Shown here in pieces: positions 1 to 10,713 of a DNA stretch of 64,000 nucleotides. The stretch spans positions 4,058,001 to 4,122,000 of the forward strand of contig CANTUQ010000119.1 of the NCBI GenBank assembly GCA_947683425.1. The letters run 5' to 3'. Origin of the DNA: Excoecaria cochinchinensis (taxonomy: Eukaryota > Streptophyta > Magnoliopsida > Malpighiales > Euphorbiaceae). Position 1 is the first letter of the stretch. Each line of letters opens with the position of its first letter. Under the pieces are notes generated by a model. It searched no databases, was not told the origin of the DNA, and saw nothing but the letters and a program-made list of their open reading frames with translations. Both the position numbers and the translations under genes were made by a program.

Positions 1-218
1 TACTTAGGGGTTTTATGAGTTGAGTTGTTGGAGTGTTTTGTTATTTGGGTAGTAAGGTGAATTTAGGTATGATTTTTTGCATGTTTAAGACTGAATTTCT
101 AGGTTTTGTATGATCTACATGATGGTATGAAAAGGGCATACCACCATGTGATCGTATTCTGTGTGTGTGTTTGCTTGTCCATGATTTTACATGGCAGTAA
201 GGTTTGGTCATACAGCCG
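1..218. other. Unassigned flanking DNA
   Basis: Short AT-rich stretch left of the first recognisable LTR end. I see no coding potential and no recognisable element in it. The five bases 214-218 (agccg) would be the target duplication of the LTR at 219, but the matching right copy is not in the window. Confidence 0.4.
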
Positions 219-2810
219 TGTAACGCCCCAATGCCCCTTAGGAGGACAAGGGAGCGTTGGCAATGCTAAACAATATTAAATGCTCTCATAATGACTAATC
301 ATACTATCATATACATTAGTCATCACTAAGCCATTCACTATCACTAGTTCACTATAGTTTATCACTTAGGTTACAAAATTACATATTTCTTTACATGCTT
401 CAATACATACTTTACTTACACAAAAACTTATAACAATATCTTTACAATACAAAAATTAACCTAACAAGAAGACCTCATTGAAGACTTCTCCTAGTGGCCT
501 GCATATACTCCACGCAAAACTTGAGCTTCACACTTTAACCTACACAGGAGACAAGCACCCGTGCTAAGCGATGAAGCTTAGTGGGGATGAAAATAAAGCA
601 ATATAACACAATCATTCATGCATTAACACATATCATTATAACATGCATTTCTCAACAACAAATCATATAATAGTACTCATACAAGGGTTTCACAACAAGC
701 CAAACATTCAACAATCCATGCTCTACAATAACAATATTCGATACTTATCATCAGCGGAAGACTTCAATATCAAGATCACTATATCACTTAGCATGGCATT
801 GATATTACAGTATATAGCAGGGATAACACTATCAATAGTTAATAAGAACACAATCATGCTATAACACACAATATTATCATCAAGTATACATAATCATTCT
901 TTTATAGATAGCCTGAATTGTTATAGAAGTGGATACGGGTACAATAGATATTAAACACTAGAGACCAAAGTCCCAAACACTAGATCACTGGATACCCATC
1001 GGTATCAATCACTAGACACCCATCGGTGCCACACTAGCAACTGCAAATCACTAGCCCTTTATAAGCATGCTTATTTATCCACGACTCGATTACAGGCTTA
1101 ATCATTAACTCACATAGTTATGTTCATTTATAATATTATTCACACATAATGATATTCATTTGCATAGTAAGATTCATTCGCATGGTAATATATTCATGTA
1201 GTTTCTTAAAGCAACATCGTGGCACAATTAGCGCATTAAGTAAATTTGCATCATTGAATAAATCATCACATTAATCACATTTGCATCATTTCATGCCTTG
1301 CACACACCTATGGCTTGATAAACATACTCACATTCTGTTATGTATTTAATTCCTATATTAAACTACTATGCCATAGCATCATTTACATATATTTCAATTG
1401 TCAAACATTCATATACACAAGTCACAATCTTAAACATGAATTGGATAAGCTATAATAACTTGTAGTAAAGTTTGGGTACCTTTCAGAAAGGAAAAATACA
1501 CAAAAATGCACAAACTAGAGAAGGGTGAAGGTGGGAAATGAATCATATCAACCATGGGCTCCAAATCAAAAATAAAATCACTCTTTTAACTTATTCTATT
1601 GCACTCGCGGCAGTAGCTTCCATCAGGTGCCCTACGAGACTGCTTTTCACCTCAAACTTGTAGCACCTCAAAAAACATCTAAACCTCATTTTTAGGAAAA
1701 ACCTTATTCATACAAATTATTCCCCAGGATGTTAGGTTTCCAAAGGGACATACTTCAGGTCATTTGAAAATATAAAACGTGAGATATTACCTAAACAAGA
1801 TATACTGTTCCAATGAACTCGTCAGAATAGAGACACTTGTGTTTTGGCCATTTTTAAGGGTCTTAGAGTCAGAATTAATTCATGGTGATTTCTAGGACTT
1901 TTATAGGTATGGGAATGATGGTCCTAATGGAGCAACAATGACTTAATTTTATGTTCTCAAACTCCATTTATGACCAAAATATCAGATGGAGTTCTACAAC
2001 AATCTGAGCAGAGTTTTCCCCTAAAACTAGGGTTCATACTTTGGTCATAATCTCATGGACATTCAAGCAACAATTTCAACACACATCTCAATTTATAACA
2101 TCTTATCAATTATCACATAAGTACACATAAATCCTAATTAATCAACCATGCACTTAATCAAAGGTTAACACAAATTCTAATCCCAAACTCATTAAACATG
2201 TAACCAAAATAAAGAACTTAACAAAACAATCCCAAACCTCTTGAAGCACTCCTTCAATCTCTTAGCTCAAATAGCCTTCTCTTTTCCCTTAGCTCTCTTA
2301 CTTGGTTCACCAACTTACAGCCACAACCACATACACATTCAAAGTAGAATTAACACTATGAATAGAAGTTCAATCAAGAAAGAAGAAAAGATGAACAGCA
2401 CATAATACAAACTTTCTATCTGTCTCTTAATCTTCTTAATGAAACACCACTCAAAACTTAAGAAACCAATGGAATGGATGAAGAAGCAAGAGAGGAATGA
2501 AAAAAAGGATAAAGAACAAAGAAGGAAGGAAGTAGAAATGAGAGAGAGGGCTGAACTAAAGAGAAGCAAGAACAGATATTTCCACTTGCTCTCTCTCCAC
2601 CAACCTTATATATGCATGCAATCTACTAGGTGTCACTCTCTAATCCCCTCAAGGCTAGGTTGCAGCTCTAGCTTGAAACACATAGATCCCACTAATAATT
2701 GATTATGTTTAATTAATCATGCTTAAATTAATTAATCTCACTTAACGCTAATCAAGCAAAATTACCTTTTGGTCATTACACTACTTTATTTTCTTGCAAT
2801 TAAGTCCCTA
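219..2810 (-). mobile_element. Ty3/gypsy LTR, minus strand, interrupted by element B
   Basis: The left end begins TGTAACGCCCC, the terminal motif style seen in the other long gypsy LTRs of this window. Orientation is minus: a TATA box (TATATAAGG) reads leftward at 2612-2604, and the hairpin CTAAGC-loop-GCTTAG followed by the CACGG motif at 564-581 lies near the 3' end, as in the plus-strand LTRs at 57260 and 55506. No primer-binding site lies left of 219, so this is a 3' LTR or a solo LTR. Its 5' terminus is missing because element B inserted at 2811. The segment around 1650-2000 is clearly related to 46007-46330, so the 45999-47433 fragment is a relative. No open frame here is credible as a protein. 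Confidence 0.75.
2604..2612 (-). promoter_or_regulatory. TATA box of the 219-2810 LTR
   Basis: The minus strand reads TATATAAGG. It lies upstream, in minus orientation, of a purine/pyrimidine-skewed leader-like stretch, as expected for the U3/R boundary of an LTR. It fixes the direction of transcription as leftward. Confidence 0.5.
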
Positions 2811-3232
2811 TATAGACACCGAGTCCCGAGTCGGGTTTAATGTCAAAAAGTGATTTTGGGTGCTTAGTAATTCCCTCCGAAAAAATATATATATATATAA
2901 TATAGATTAGGTAGGTAAAATTAGAAATTAATTATTAATGTTGGGTTAATTTAATTTATTAATATTGTAAGTTTAATTAGATAATTAAAATGCATGAAAG
3001 ATTAAAGATTAATTAGTTAATATGTAAAGTGTTTAATTAATTAGATAAATTATTTGATATATAGATTAATTATATTAAGATGTAAAATATGTAATGTAAT
3101 TAATACGTAATGTTTAATTAATATGTAATGTTTAAATTAATTAATGTGTGTTATTTGAATTAAGTTAAATTAATTAAGAAATTAAAATGGAGGAAATTAC
3201 CATTGTGCACCTAATTTGCCCTGGTTTTGGAG

Positions 3233-3240
3233 TATAAAAA
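3233..3240 (+). promoter_or_regulatory. TATA box of element B LTR
   Basis: TATAAAAA follows a U3-like AT-rich region and precedes a transcribed-leader-like purine-rich then GC-rich tract. The same box is preserved in the 3' LTR copy near 29575, which supports a promoter role. Confidence 0.55.
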
Positions 3241-3827
3241 GAAAAGGAATGAAGGAAAAAGGGAGCTCTCTTTGGATTGGGATTGGGAACACAGAGAGAA
3301 GGAAAAAGCCAAAGAAAAGAAAAAGAAAGGGAGAGCTGAGAGCAGTGGTGGCCGGCCATAGGAGGAGAAGAAAAGAAATAGAAAAGAGAGTAGAAAAGAG
3401 AGCAAAAGAGAGAGGGAGTATAAGACATAGCAAGAGAGAGCAAGGAAAAAGGGACCAAGATCAAAGAGAAATAGGAGGAAAGTAGAAAGAAGAAGAGAGG
3501 GTGGAACACGGGCCAACGGAGACTAACGGCGCCGGAGAGAAGAAGAGAAAGAAGAAAAGAGAGGGGAAGGAGGCGTTGCCTCCACCAGCCAGCCACGGCC
3601 GCCGATCGCCGCACGCGTCCTGCCACCGTGGAGAGGAGGTCCGGACGAAACCATCGGTGCTCGCCGTTCCTCCGTCGGCCGCCGAAAGCCAGCGCGTGAG
3701 AGAAGAAGACCCGGACACTTCAAGACGTTTTTCGGCGACGGCAGCGCTCGTTCTGGCGGGATCCCGGCGGTCCGATCTCCCTTTTGGCGACGGTGGTGTC
3801 GACCACCTTCCCTCCGGCGAGGCTCTG

Positions 3828-3833
3828 GTGAGT
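3828..3833 (+). promoter_or_regulatory. Candidate 5' splice site in element B LTR
   Basis: The GC-rich leader ends CTG|GTGAGT and switches abruptly to TTA-rich DNA, which resembles a plant exon-intron boundary. The 3' LTR copy reads GTGAGGTAAAC at the same place, still with a usable GT. Elements A and C have a comparable donor in their LTRs. This is inferred from sequence only. Confidence 0.4.
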
Positions 3834-3852
3834 TAAACTCCACTTCCCCCTA

Positions 3853-3857
3853 TTTTA

Positions 3858-3939
<82 letters not shown>

Positions 3940-3987
3940 TATTTAATTTCTTTTATTATTATCATTATTTTATCTATTTAATTTCTG

Positions 3988-4031
<44 letters not shown>

Positions 4032-4330
4032 TGGGTGTTATTAATTAATTGTTATATTTATTCATTTGTTATTATTTTCTGTTTTTATATATTGTTATTA
4101 TTATTTTTATTGCTATTATTTTATTCTTTATTTGCTATGATTAATTATAATTATTATTGTGATTGTTGTTATATTATAAGTATTGTTATTATTATTATTG
4201 TTGTTGGCTTTGTTTATTAGTAATTTTATAATATTAGTATTATTATTATTATTTGCATTATTGCTATTATTATTATTATTATCAAATACTATTTGTTTTA
4301 TTATTAATATTATTATTGTATGATATTATT
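3853..4330. repeat. ATT/TTA microsatellite tract in LTR B
   Basis: Long, nearly pure TTA repeats occupy roughly 3857-3950 and 3988-4030, followed by degenerate TTA-rich sequence. It lies just after the splice-donor-like site. Related ATA/AAT-rich sequence occurs in the LTRs of element C near 33925-33975 and 45550-45700. Confidence 0.85.
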
Positions 4331-4672
4331 GTTAGCATTTTTATTTTCGTTGGATTATTATAATTGTCATCATATTTTGCATCCAGTAATTCTTCTAATT
4401 TAATTCATTTAATCGTTCATTTAGAATTTATTTATTTATTCAAAAAATATGTAATTACTATTTTATCTTATTTTATGCATTTGTGGTCTGTAATAATAAA
4501 ATGATTTTCGACCGCTCTTAAAAAGAACCACCACACAAATGTTTTCTATCAAATAAAATATTGGTTAATAAAACTGGACCAATGTCCTCATTTTCATCTT
4601 GAGCCAAAAGGTTTAACTTGATTTGAGAATTCTATACTTTTTTGTAAAATGAGTATTTGGGAACCAATGTTC

Positions 4673-4677
4673 CCGTC
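4673..4677. repeat. Left target-site duplication of element A (CCGTC)
   Basis: CCGTC immediately precedes the TGTGACGCG terminus of A and is repeated exactly at 21777-21781, directly after the TTACA terminus. A five-base duplication is the size expected for a Ty3/gypsy integrase. It proves that A inserted into element B's LTR. Confidence 0.93.
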
Positions 4678-6310
4678 TGTGACGCGCGCCGGGCCCCGCT
4701 TGCCGCCCATACGACCGCCCGCTCTAGGGCGATCGGGGCATTTGAGGGTCCGTTGACAGCTTGCAATAAATTGCAAGTGCGTCTATGTTGGGCAACAAGG
4801 AGGTTTCATGGAGTCGCCACCCAATAGAACATTGGGAAAGTTTATCCCGCCTCGGAGAGCCTAAGACTGCGCTTAGTATCCATTTTGGGCCAACCAAAGG
4901 GGTCTTGGAGGGTAAACCTCTCGCCCTAAGGAGCCTAGGATTAACGTCAAAGTCTCGTGACACAAGAGGGGTCTTGGAGATCATAGTTCCAATGAGTGAT
5001 CGGATAGACCTCTCGCCTCTTTGAGCAAAGACCAGAGCTGGGTTCGGGACTTCTCATATATTTCTACCTTGATTATTTTATGATCAAATTTTAATTTTCA
5101 TTAATTTGCTCTCTCTCCACACGATGCAATTGAATCAAAGCGCATTTATTCATATTTGGGAAGCGGTAAATGAACAAGTAAATAATGTAAGCGATAAATT
5201 ATAATAACACGAGGAGCGGAATACAACTCCCTTTTATAAATGTGCGATACATATACAAATCGGGGGACTTTGGTCCTCGCATGCATCATTATTGAAATGG
5301 ATATTTCTATTGTGAGGATTTTATTGGATAAAAATAGGACATTGGGTTCTTGATTTTATGAAGAATTTAGTTTATTAAATATAAAACATTTGGTCGATTT
5401 TTACGTTAGCGAGAAATACAACAATTTTGTCATATACAGGAGAAACAATAAATAAATACATGAAATATGAAAGAGAGGAAGATAGGGAACTAAACCAGTC
5501 AAACTTTCCGAATGAGGGAGAACTCCCTCAAGCTCCAACCAGTCCAAGAAACAGAAGCATATTCTCACAAAACAAGCCAAAAGGATGTTAAAATACAGAG
5601 GAAAAGTTATAAATAAACATAAAAACTTGAGTGAACAAAAAAGGGAAAAGAAAAAGATTTGAAAATGTGGGACAGAACCCACCGACGGGCTATGCTGAAT
5701 GACCGGCGGGCGTCGGTCAAGGTGACTAATACAACCCGTCGCTCACTCGAAGGGAGCCGTCTGTGGGGGTGACCGACGGTCTATGCTTAAAGGTGATCGA
5801 CAGGCGTCGGTCAAAGCAGATGACCCATCGATCACCACTGTCCCAGAAAACATAAACTTTTTAAAAGGCAAAAAAAGACAAATTTTACATAGATTCAAGG
5901 AGAATAGAAGCAAGAAATGAAAAACAAAGACAAGAGCAAAGATAATATCAAAAATGAAGGTAAAAAAAAGGACAGAAAAAGGTCCGGGATATTTACCCTC
6001 AGAACAACCTTTTGGTTGGATTTCTTGTTGTTGTCTGGCTTCCCGCACGCTCCACAAGAAAGTTCGAATAAGAGATCAAATGTTGAAGATAGAGTGTGTC
6101 CTCAACAGTTCGACGGAAATTGAGTTTTAGAAATCAAAAACCCGTGAAAAAATCAACTAGATCCTCTTTCCTTTGAAGATTTTATTCTTGAATTAATTAG
6201 ATCTTTTTAGAAATGTGTTTGTTGGAAGAGAGAGAAAATACACGTGAATTTTGGCAGTGTTTCCCCTATTTTTGCAAATTTTCCAACCCCTTTTATGAGA
6301 AAATTCAAAG

Positions 6311-6318
6311 CTTTTATA
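6311..6318 (-). promoter_or_regulatory. TATA box of element A LTR
   Basis: The minus strand reads TATAAAAG. It lies just downstream of the repeated CCGACGGGC motif array. The 5' LTR copy has the same box at 21326-21319. Transcription would run leftward, consistent with the gag-pol orientation. Confidence 0.65.
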
Positions 6319-6324
6319 GGCCAA

Positions 6325-6590
6325 GCATGACCGACGGGCGTCTGTGGTGGCGACGGGGCGTCGGAAGAATCCTATTGACACAAGGATTGAACCGACGACC
6401 CTGAAATTTTGACCGACGGGCATCGAAAGAATCTTTCTGGCATAAGGATTCATCCGACGGCCCTGCCACTTGACAGACGGGCATCGGAAGAATCCTTCTG
6501 ACACAAGGATTCATCCGACGGTCCTGCCACCTAACCGACGGGTTGGCCTCTGACAGACGGGCTGGCCGTCCGTCGAGGAAAACATACTTT
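6325..6590. promoter_or_regulatory. U3 repeat array with CCGACGGGC motifs
   Basis: About three direct units of roughly 61 bp. Each has a GACGGGC(G/A)TCGG-type core and an inverted repeat GAATCCTT...AAGGATTC. The array lies immediately upstream of the LTR TATA box in minus orientation. The 5' LTR copy is at about 21340-21590. The motif recurs in the internal bidirectional promoter at 10729-10912. Location and repetition suggest binding sites for a regulatory protein; that is inference. Confidence 0.6.
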
Positions 6591-6768
6591 TTTGGACTTT
6601 AAAAACTCCTCCATTTTCTCCCCTTCTGCCTATGGAAGGCAAAAAGACTCGTTTCTCATGGAGCATGGGACTAAAACCTCCGAATCCAAACCGTTTGTAC
6701 AGGCTCGGATACCGATTTCATCATAGGGTAATCTCTGATCCGGACCGTTCCAGGACACGGTGCTTACA

Positions 6769-6786
6769 GTTGCCCCCAGTTTTGAG
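6769..6786 (-). other. Polypurine tract of element A
   Basis: The minus strand reads caaaactgggggcaac directly before the 3' LTR start TGTAAGC. Element B has aaaattgggggcaac and element C has ccaaaattgggggcaac in the same position, so the primer for plus-strand synthesis is conserved across the three elements. Confidence 0.8.
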
Positions 6787-6964
6787 GAAACTAGTGCACA
6801 AGCGCCTAGATGAGCCAAAACTCAGAGAAAGGATAGAAAGAAAGAAAGCGTACTGGTGGCGGTTCTTACCTTCCGTGCCTTTTGCCCGGTAGACCTCGTC
6901 TCAATCTGTTCGGCGGGTGAAGATATCCCTATTGGTCTCGTCTCGACCTGTAGGTGTTGGCGAG

Positions 6965-7335
6965 ATGTAGCATTCTCTAGCCACGACCTCGATATGAAGA
7001 GCAGTGTTTCTTTAACCACAACTTCGATTGTTTCTGCTGGCCTCATTTCGGCTCGCGCAGTGCTGAGGAGATGTAGCACTCTCTGACTACAAACTCGATG
7101 TGAAGAGCAGTGTTTCTCTAACCGCAACTTCTGCTTCTGCTGGCCTCGTCTCGGCTCACGCAGTGTTGAGGAGATATAGCACTCTCTGGCTACAAACTCG
7201 ATGTGAAGAGCAGTGTTTCTCTAACCGCATCTTCGATTGGTGAGAAGCGGTACTCTCTGACCACAGTCTCAAGGTGAAGAGTAGTATTCTCTAACTACAA
7301 CTTCGATTATTGAGAAGCGGTACTCTCTGACCGTA
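6965..7335. repeat. 3' UTR tandem repeats of element A
   Basis: Roughly three to four degenerate units of about 110-125 bp contain, on the minus strand, GCGGTTAGAGAAACACTGCTC and GTAGTCAGAGAGTGCT-type phrases. The same phrases make up the block at 27780-28990 in element B, just before its polypurine tract. No reading frame is maintained across the units, so this is a structural or regulatory repeat rather than a coding one. Confidence 0.8.
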
Positions 7336-7817
7336 ATCTTGATTTTGTGGAGGAGGAGACCTCACTGGGTTCCCTTTTCCAAGAAGACATGAATCTTAGG
7401 CGCTCATGTTCGCACTTTTGATCGATGCTTGTGTCCGGATCAATGTTTCTCTGTACCTGTGTGATAAAAGGTTTTGAGTTATTATCTTTTAACATGTCCA
7501 TGAATGATGTGGTTTTGTTTTATTTACCATGTCATGTTTCATTTATATTCTTTCTTTCTTTATTTTTATTAAGTTGTCACTTTTCAAATCTTGGTTATCT
7601 TTTGTTATTATTTTCCCTTTCGTTTGTTATGTCGTCATCATTTTGGAATATGAGTAAATGTGAAAACATACACTTATCTGTAACATGAATGAATCATGAA
7701 TAACTGAATGAATGTACAAAACTGAAAACAAAAGTTTTTCACTAGAAATATCCACTTTTGTACAATGTATATACAAAGTGAAAATGTACAAAAATACAAA
7801 AAATGACTCCCTGAACA
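7336..7817. other. Non-coding spacer in element A
   Basis: AT-rich sequence between the 3' tandem repeats and the end of the sense accessory gene. It probably holds that gene's 3' UTR and polyadenylation region. I see no credible open frame and no further repeat. Confidence 0.5.
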
Positions 7818-9732
7818 TCAGAGGGGCGCGTAGTCAGAGGGCTCCTCATCAGGATCCTCATCGTCTGAGATATGCACTGTCCCTGGCTGAGGTGGAGGTG
7901 GAGCTGACTGTGTCGGACGTGGAGGCTGAGCCGTGGAAGATCCTGCCCCAGCATCGTAAGTCTGTCTAAACCTGATCTGAGCATAGTCATCCAAGAAGGG
8001 CTGGGTGCACATCCTCATGAACTCCAAAGTCTCTGAGACTGTGCCTCCTAACTTCTTGAATGCCTGGCTCATCTGAGTAGTCTGCTCGCTGGCGGTCCTC
8101 CTCATCTGATCTAGGCGCAGCTCCGTCTGCTCCCTAAACTCCCTCATGGTCTGGGACAAGGGAGGAAGGATCCCCTCTATCGCCTGGACCTGGGATCTCA
8201 GGGAGTCGAGTGACTTATCGATCATTTGTAAAATCATATCAACTCTCTGAGACGCCTGGTCCTGGGATGTCCTCAGATCATGAGTGAGCTGCTGCCTAAG
8301 CTCCCTCTGGCCCTGGGCAATCTGCTCTACTAGCCTCGCCTGCTCGTCCCTAAAGGTCTCCACGACCTGAGCCTACTCTCGTACTGTGTGCTCAATAAAA
8401 TCGGCCTGCTCCTGAGTCAACCGCTCTATCATCCGGGACTGCTCCTGAATAGCAGCCTGCTGACGGTCTAACCTCTCCTATAGAGCTTTCTCTCTCTCAT
8501 CCAGTCATCGCTCAAAGGCTGCGAACATAGAAGTGAGGAGTTGGGAGAAATCAGGCTGTGCTGGCTCTGGCGATGGGGCTGTGGAGGATGATGCCCCTGG
8601 ATCGCTCCGGAAGTATGGGTGATACCTCTCGGGGGGCCTGAAGGTAGACCTCTGCACCCTGGTGCTCGATGACGGAGCAGGAGTCGACGCCCTGGATGCC
8701 GGTGAAGAACCGAACAGCTCGTTCATGGTGAACTCCACGTCAAAATCCAACGGAGTCCGGGGCGGCTCCTGCTCGGGCTGCGGCTGCGGCTGAGGAGGCT
8801 GAGGAGGCTGCTGCTCTGGTTCTGGCTGAGGAGGCTAAGGAGGCTGCTGCTTTGGCTGCTCTGGGTCTGACCCGTCTGGTCTCGTGGATAGATAGCAACC
8901 TGAAAGCCTCTGCCTGCCCTGACAGTTGTGAAATCATCCCCCTCTGTACTGCTGCGGAGGCATCCACATGTATCCCCTCGTCCAGGGGTGCTCTCAGCCT
9001 ATCCGGGGCGACTCTTAACCCCAAAAGCAAATGAGTGATGACTCCCCCTACTATCACCATGGGCGTCAGTCCTCTGCCAACTCTGATCAGGTTAGCCAAT
9101 ATCTCATGGCTAATGTTGAGGCACTGGCCTACCACCATGGCCCAGAGGCTCCAGATCTCGACCGCGTTAAGCGACCCTGGATTACCAGCTCGACCGAGGT
9201 ACGAGCTGGATAGCACTCTGTGTAGGTACCGGAGTGCCTGAGACACCAGTACGGTGCTCTTCGCTGTATCGTGGTCATACAACACTCCTGGTAAGGAAAT
9301 GGCTGCCCAGTGGGCGCGTCTCACTGCTCACCGTGGGATCTCGACCCCCTCCTCCCTAGGAAGCCCCATGGCCTCCGCGAACCTCTGCCTGGTGATGCTG
9401 AAATACTGGCCGTCGAACCAAAACTATACCACCCCCGGCTCTGTATCTGATCTCTGAAAACCGCCGTAGCGCAAGGTGGCTAGCACCTGCAAGGTAGCCT
9501 CAAGGAAGGTCTGGAAAGTAGGCTCAAGGAACTCTGTCCACCCGGTGCCCTCGATAAGTACGTCGACCTCCGGGGCCATCCCTAGGGCCTCTAGGAACGG
9601 CCGAGACACAAAGCGGCTAGCTCGGATCTCCACCTGAGCCAGCGCCCTGTATCTTTGGGCTAACTCGCCGTCCATCCAACTCGGAACCTCGACCTCGGGT
9701 TGGGCCTGTGGTGCTCTGCGCCTAGGAGGCAT
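7818..9732 (-). pseudogene. Sense accessory gene of element A (plant-transposon-protein-like domain plus coiled coil), broken
   Basis: Located downstream of integrase in the same orientation as pol. ATG at 9732 directly follows a 3' splice-site-like sequence (TTTCTTTTGCAG|G). The N-terminal region (MPPRRRAPQAQPEVEVPSW and on) and the stretch with SLNAVEIWSLWAMVVGQ resemble the ATHILA ORF1 / putative plant transposon protein families, by memory. A Pro/Gln-rich linker follows near 8760-8880, then a C-terminal coiled coil (about 8500-7980, dense in Gln, Glu, Arg, Leu) and an acidic tail. In-frame stops are at 9424-9426, about 9325, about 8822, 8505-8507, about 8477 and about 8377, plus a frame change near 8.89 kb. 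All the stops fit C-to-T or G-to-A decay. Function is unknown; an envelope-like role has been suggested for some extra ORFs in plant gypsy elements but nothing here shows one. Confidence 0.65.
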
Positions 9733-9733
9733 C

Positions 9734-10517
9734 CTGCAAAAGAAATGTTAGATAACAAAAATTTGACGAAATATGCGTTATTAGGCTCGTTTTTGAGGCG
9801 AAAGCCCATTGAGGCCTCACCCGGGCAATAGCGGCCCGAGTACGAGGTGAAACAAAACAGATAAAAAAAAAAAGAAAATGGGCAAACATCCTATCAAGGG
9901 ATGTTGCCCAGCATGCTTCGCACATATCAAAAGCAGAAAAACATGCAATTGGCATAGAAAGATTTAAAGATTAATAAAAATGGGCAGCACCCTGACAAGG
10001 GTGTGCCCCACTTTGGCGTAGAAAAAGATATTCTAAAAGCGAATAAAAATGGGCTTTTTAGACCCCAAGACATGCATTATACACAAAAATAATCAATTTT
10101 AGAATAAAAAAAGAAAATTTGGGCAGCACCCCGGCAAGGGTGTGCCCAACCTCCTGCATAAAAAAAGGCATCAAAACAGGCCTCAGGCCCTAACCACAAT
10201 ATACATAAAAAAAATGGGCCGCACCCCGGCAAGGGTGTGCCCCCAATCCTGCACAAAAGAACGGCCTCAGGCCCCAACAACACACATATATGCGCTAGAA
10301 AGCCTATTTCTAAGGCGACAAAGGTATATAAAAGTTCTATTTCTATGTGATCATGCAAAGGCTCAGATTAATTGTACTAAAAATTACAAAAAAATGGGCA
10401 GCATTCTCCCTAGGTATTTAAGGCATCTAAAGCATCCTAACCATTTTTAAGGCTAGAAGAAGAAGAAAAAAAGAAGAAATAAATTAAATTAAAAAGTAAA
10501 GTAGTTATTTTACTTAC
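9734..10517 (-). other. Probable 5' UTR intron of the sense accessory gene
   Basis: The minus strand reads CAA|GTAAGTA at 10517 and TTTCTTTTGCAG|GATG at 9734, which are good plant donor and acceptor sequences. The upstream exon (about 10685-10518) contains no ATG, so splicing would place the ATG at 9732 as the first start codon. The intron contains four related hairpins built on GGGC...GCCC arms. Not proven by transcript data. Confidence 0.6.
9878..10245. repeat. Repeated GGGC-N-GCCC hairpins inside the intron
   Basis: Near-palindromes occur near 9879-9909, 9979-10006, 10121-10147 and 10213-10242. The arms are GGGCA(G/A)CACC(C/T) and GGGTGTGCCC, separated by 3-6 bases. Spacing is about 90-145 bp, and the sequence between them (aaaaatgggc, taaaaaaag) is also repeated. 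Each could fold into a stem of about ten base pairs. Confidence 0.7.
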
Positions 10518-10713
10518 TTGTAGTCGCGAAAAGTGTAGAAAAACTGAAGAAAAATGAGTGTCCGAGCGCCCGGTGAGTAGAGAACGCGAAAAGATAAAGA
10601 AATTGCAAGAAAGAGGAGAAGAAATACTTGAAAATGCAGAAAAAACGCAAAAAAAACTGTTTTGAGAGGGAAAGTGAAAATGATAGTAACCACTGGTTCG
10701 TCTGTCACTCGCC

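Larger units (their letters stand above)
2811..4677 (+). repeat. 5' LTR of element B, proximal part
   Basis: The order is an AT-rich U3, a TATA box at 3233-3240, a purine-rich tract (3260-3560), a GC-rich block (3560-3835), a splice-donor-like site at 3828, then a long ATT-rich stretch. The 3' LTR copy at 29151-30216 matches this order. The LTR resumes at 21782 after element A and ends at 22377. Removing A and one copy of its target duplication gives about 2.46 kb. Frames open on both strands of the GC-rich block are not preserved between the two LTR copies, so I treat them as non-coding. Confidence 0.8.
4678..6768 (-). repeat. 3' LTR of element A
   Basis: On the minus strand it begins TGTAAGCACCG (at 6768) and ends GGCGCGCGTCACA (at 4678). 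U3 holds three units of about 61 bp (6350-6590), then a TATA box at 6318-6311. R/U5 contains a GGGTAAAT splice-donor-like site at 5996 and a second group of CCGACGGGC-type motifs at 5685-5840. U5 carries hairpins, including CCCAAT-loop-ATTGGG at 4820-4836. The last 300 bases or so resemble the LTR ends of B and C, while the rest does not. Confidence 0.92.

Noticed and set aside
3174..3843. Open frames on both strands of LTR B and its copy at 29516-30235
   Set aside because: Small indels between the two LTR copies shift the frames, and the products are low complexity, as expected for a purine-rich and GC-rich leader.
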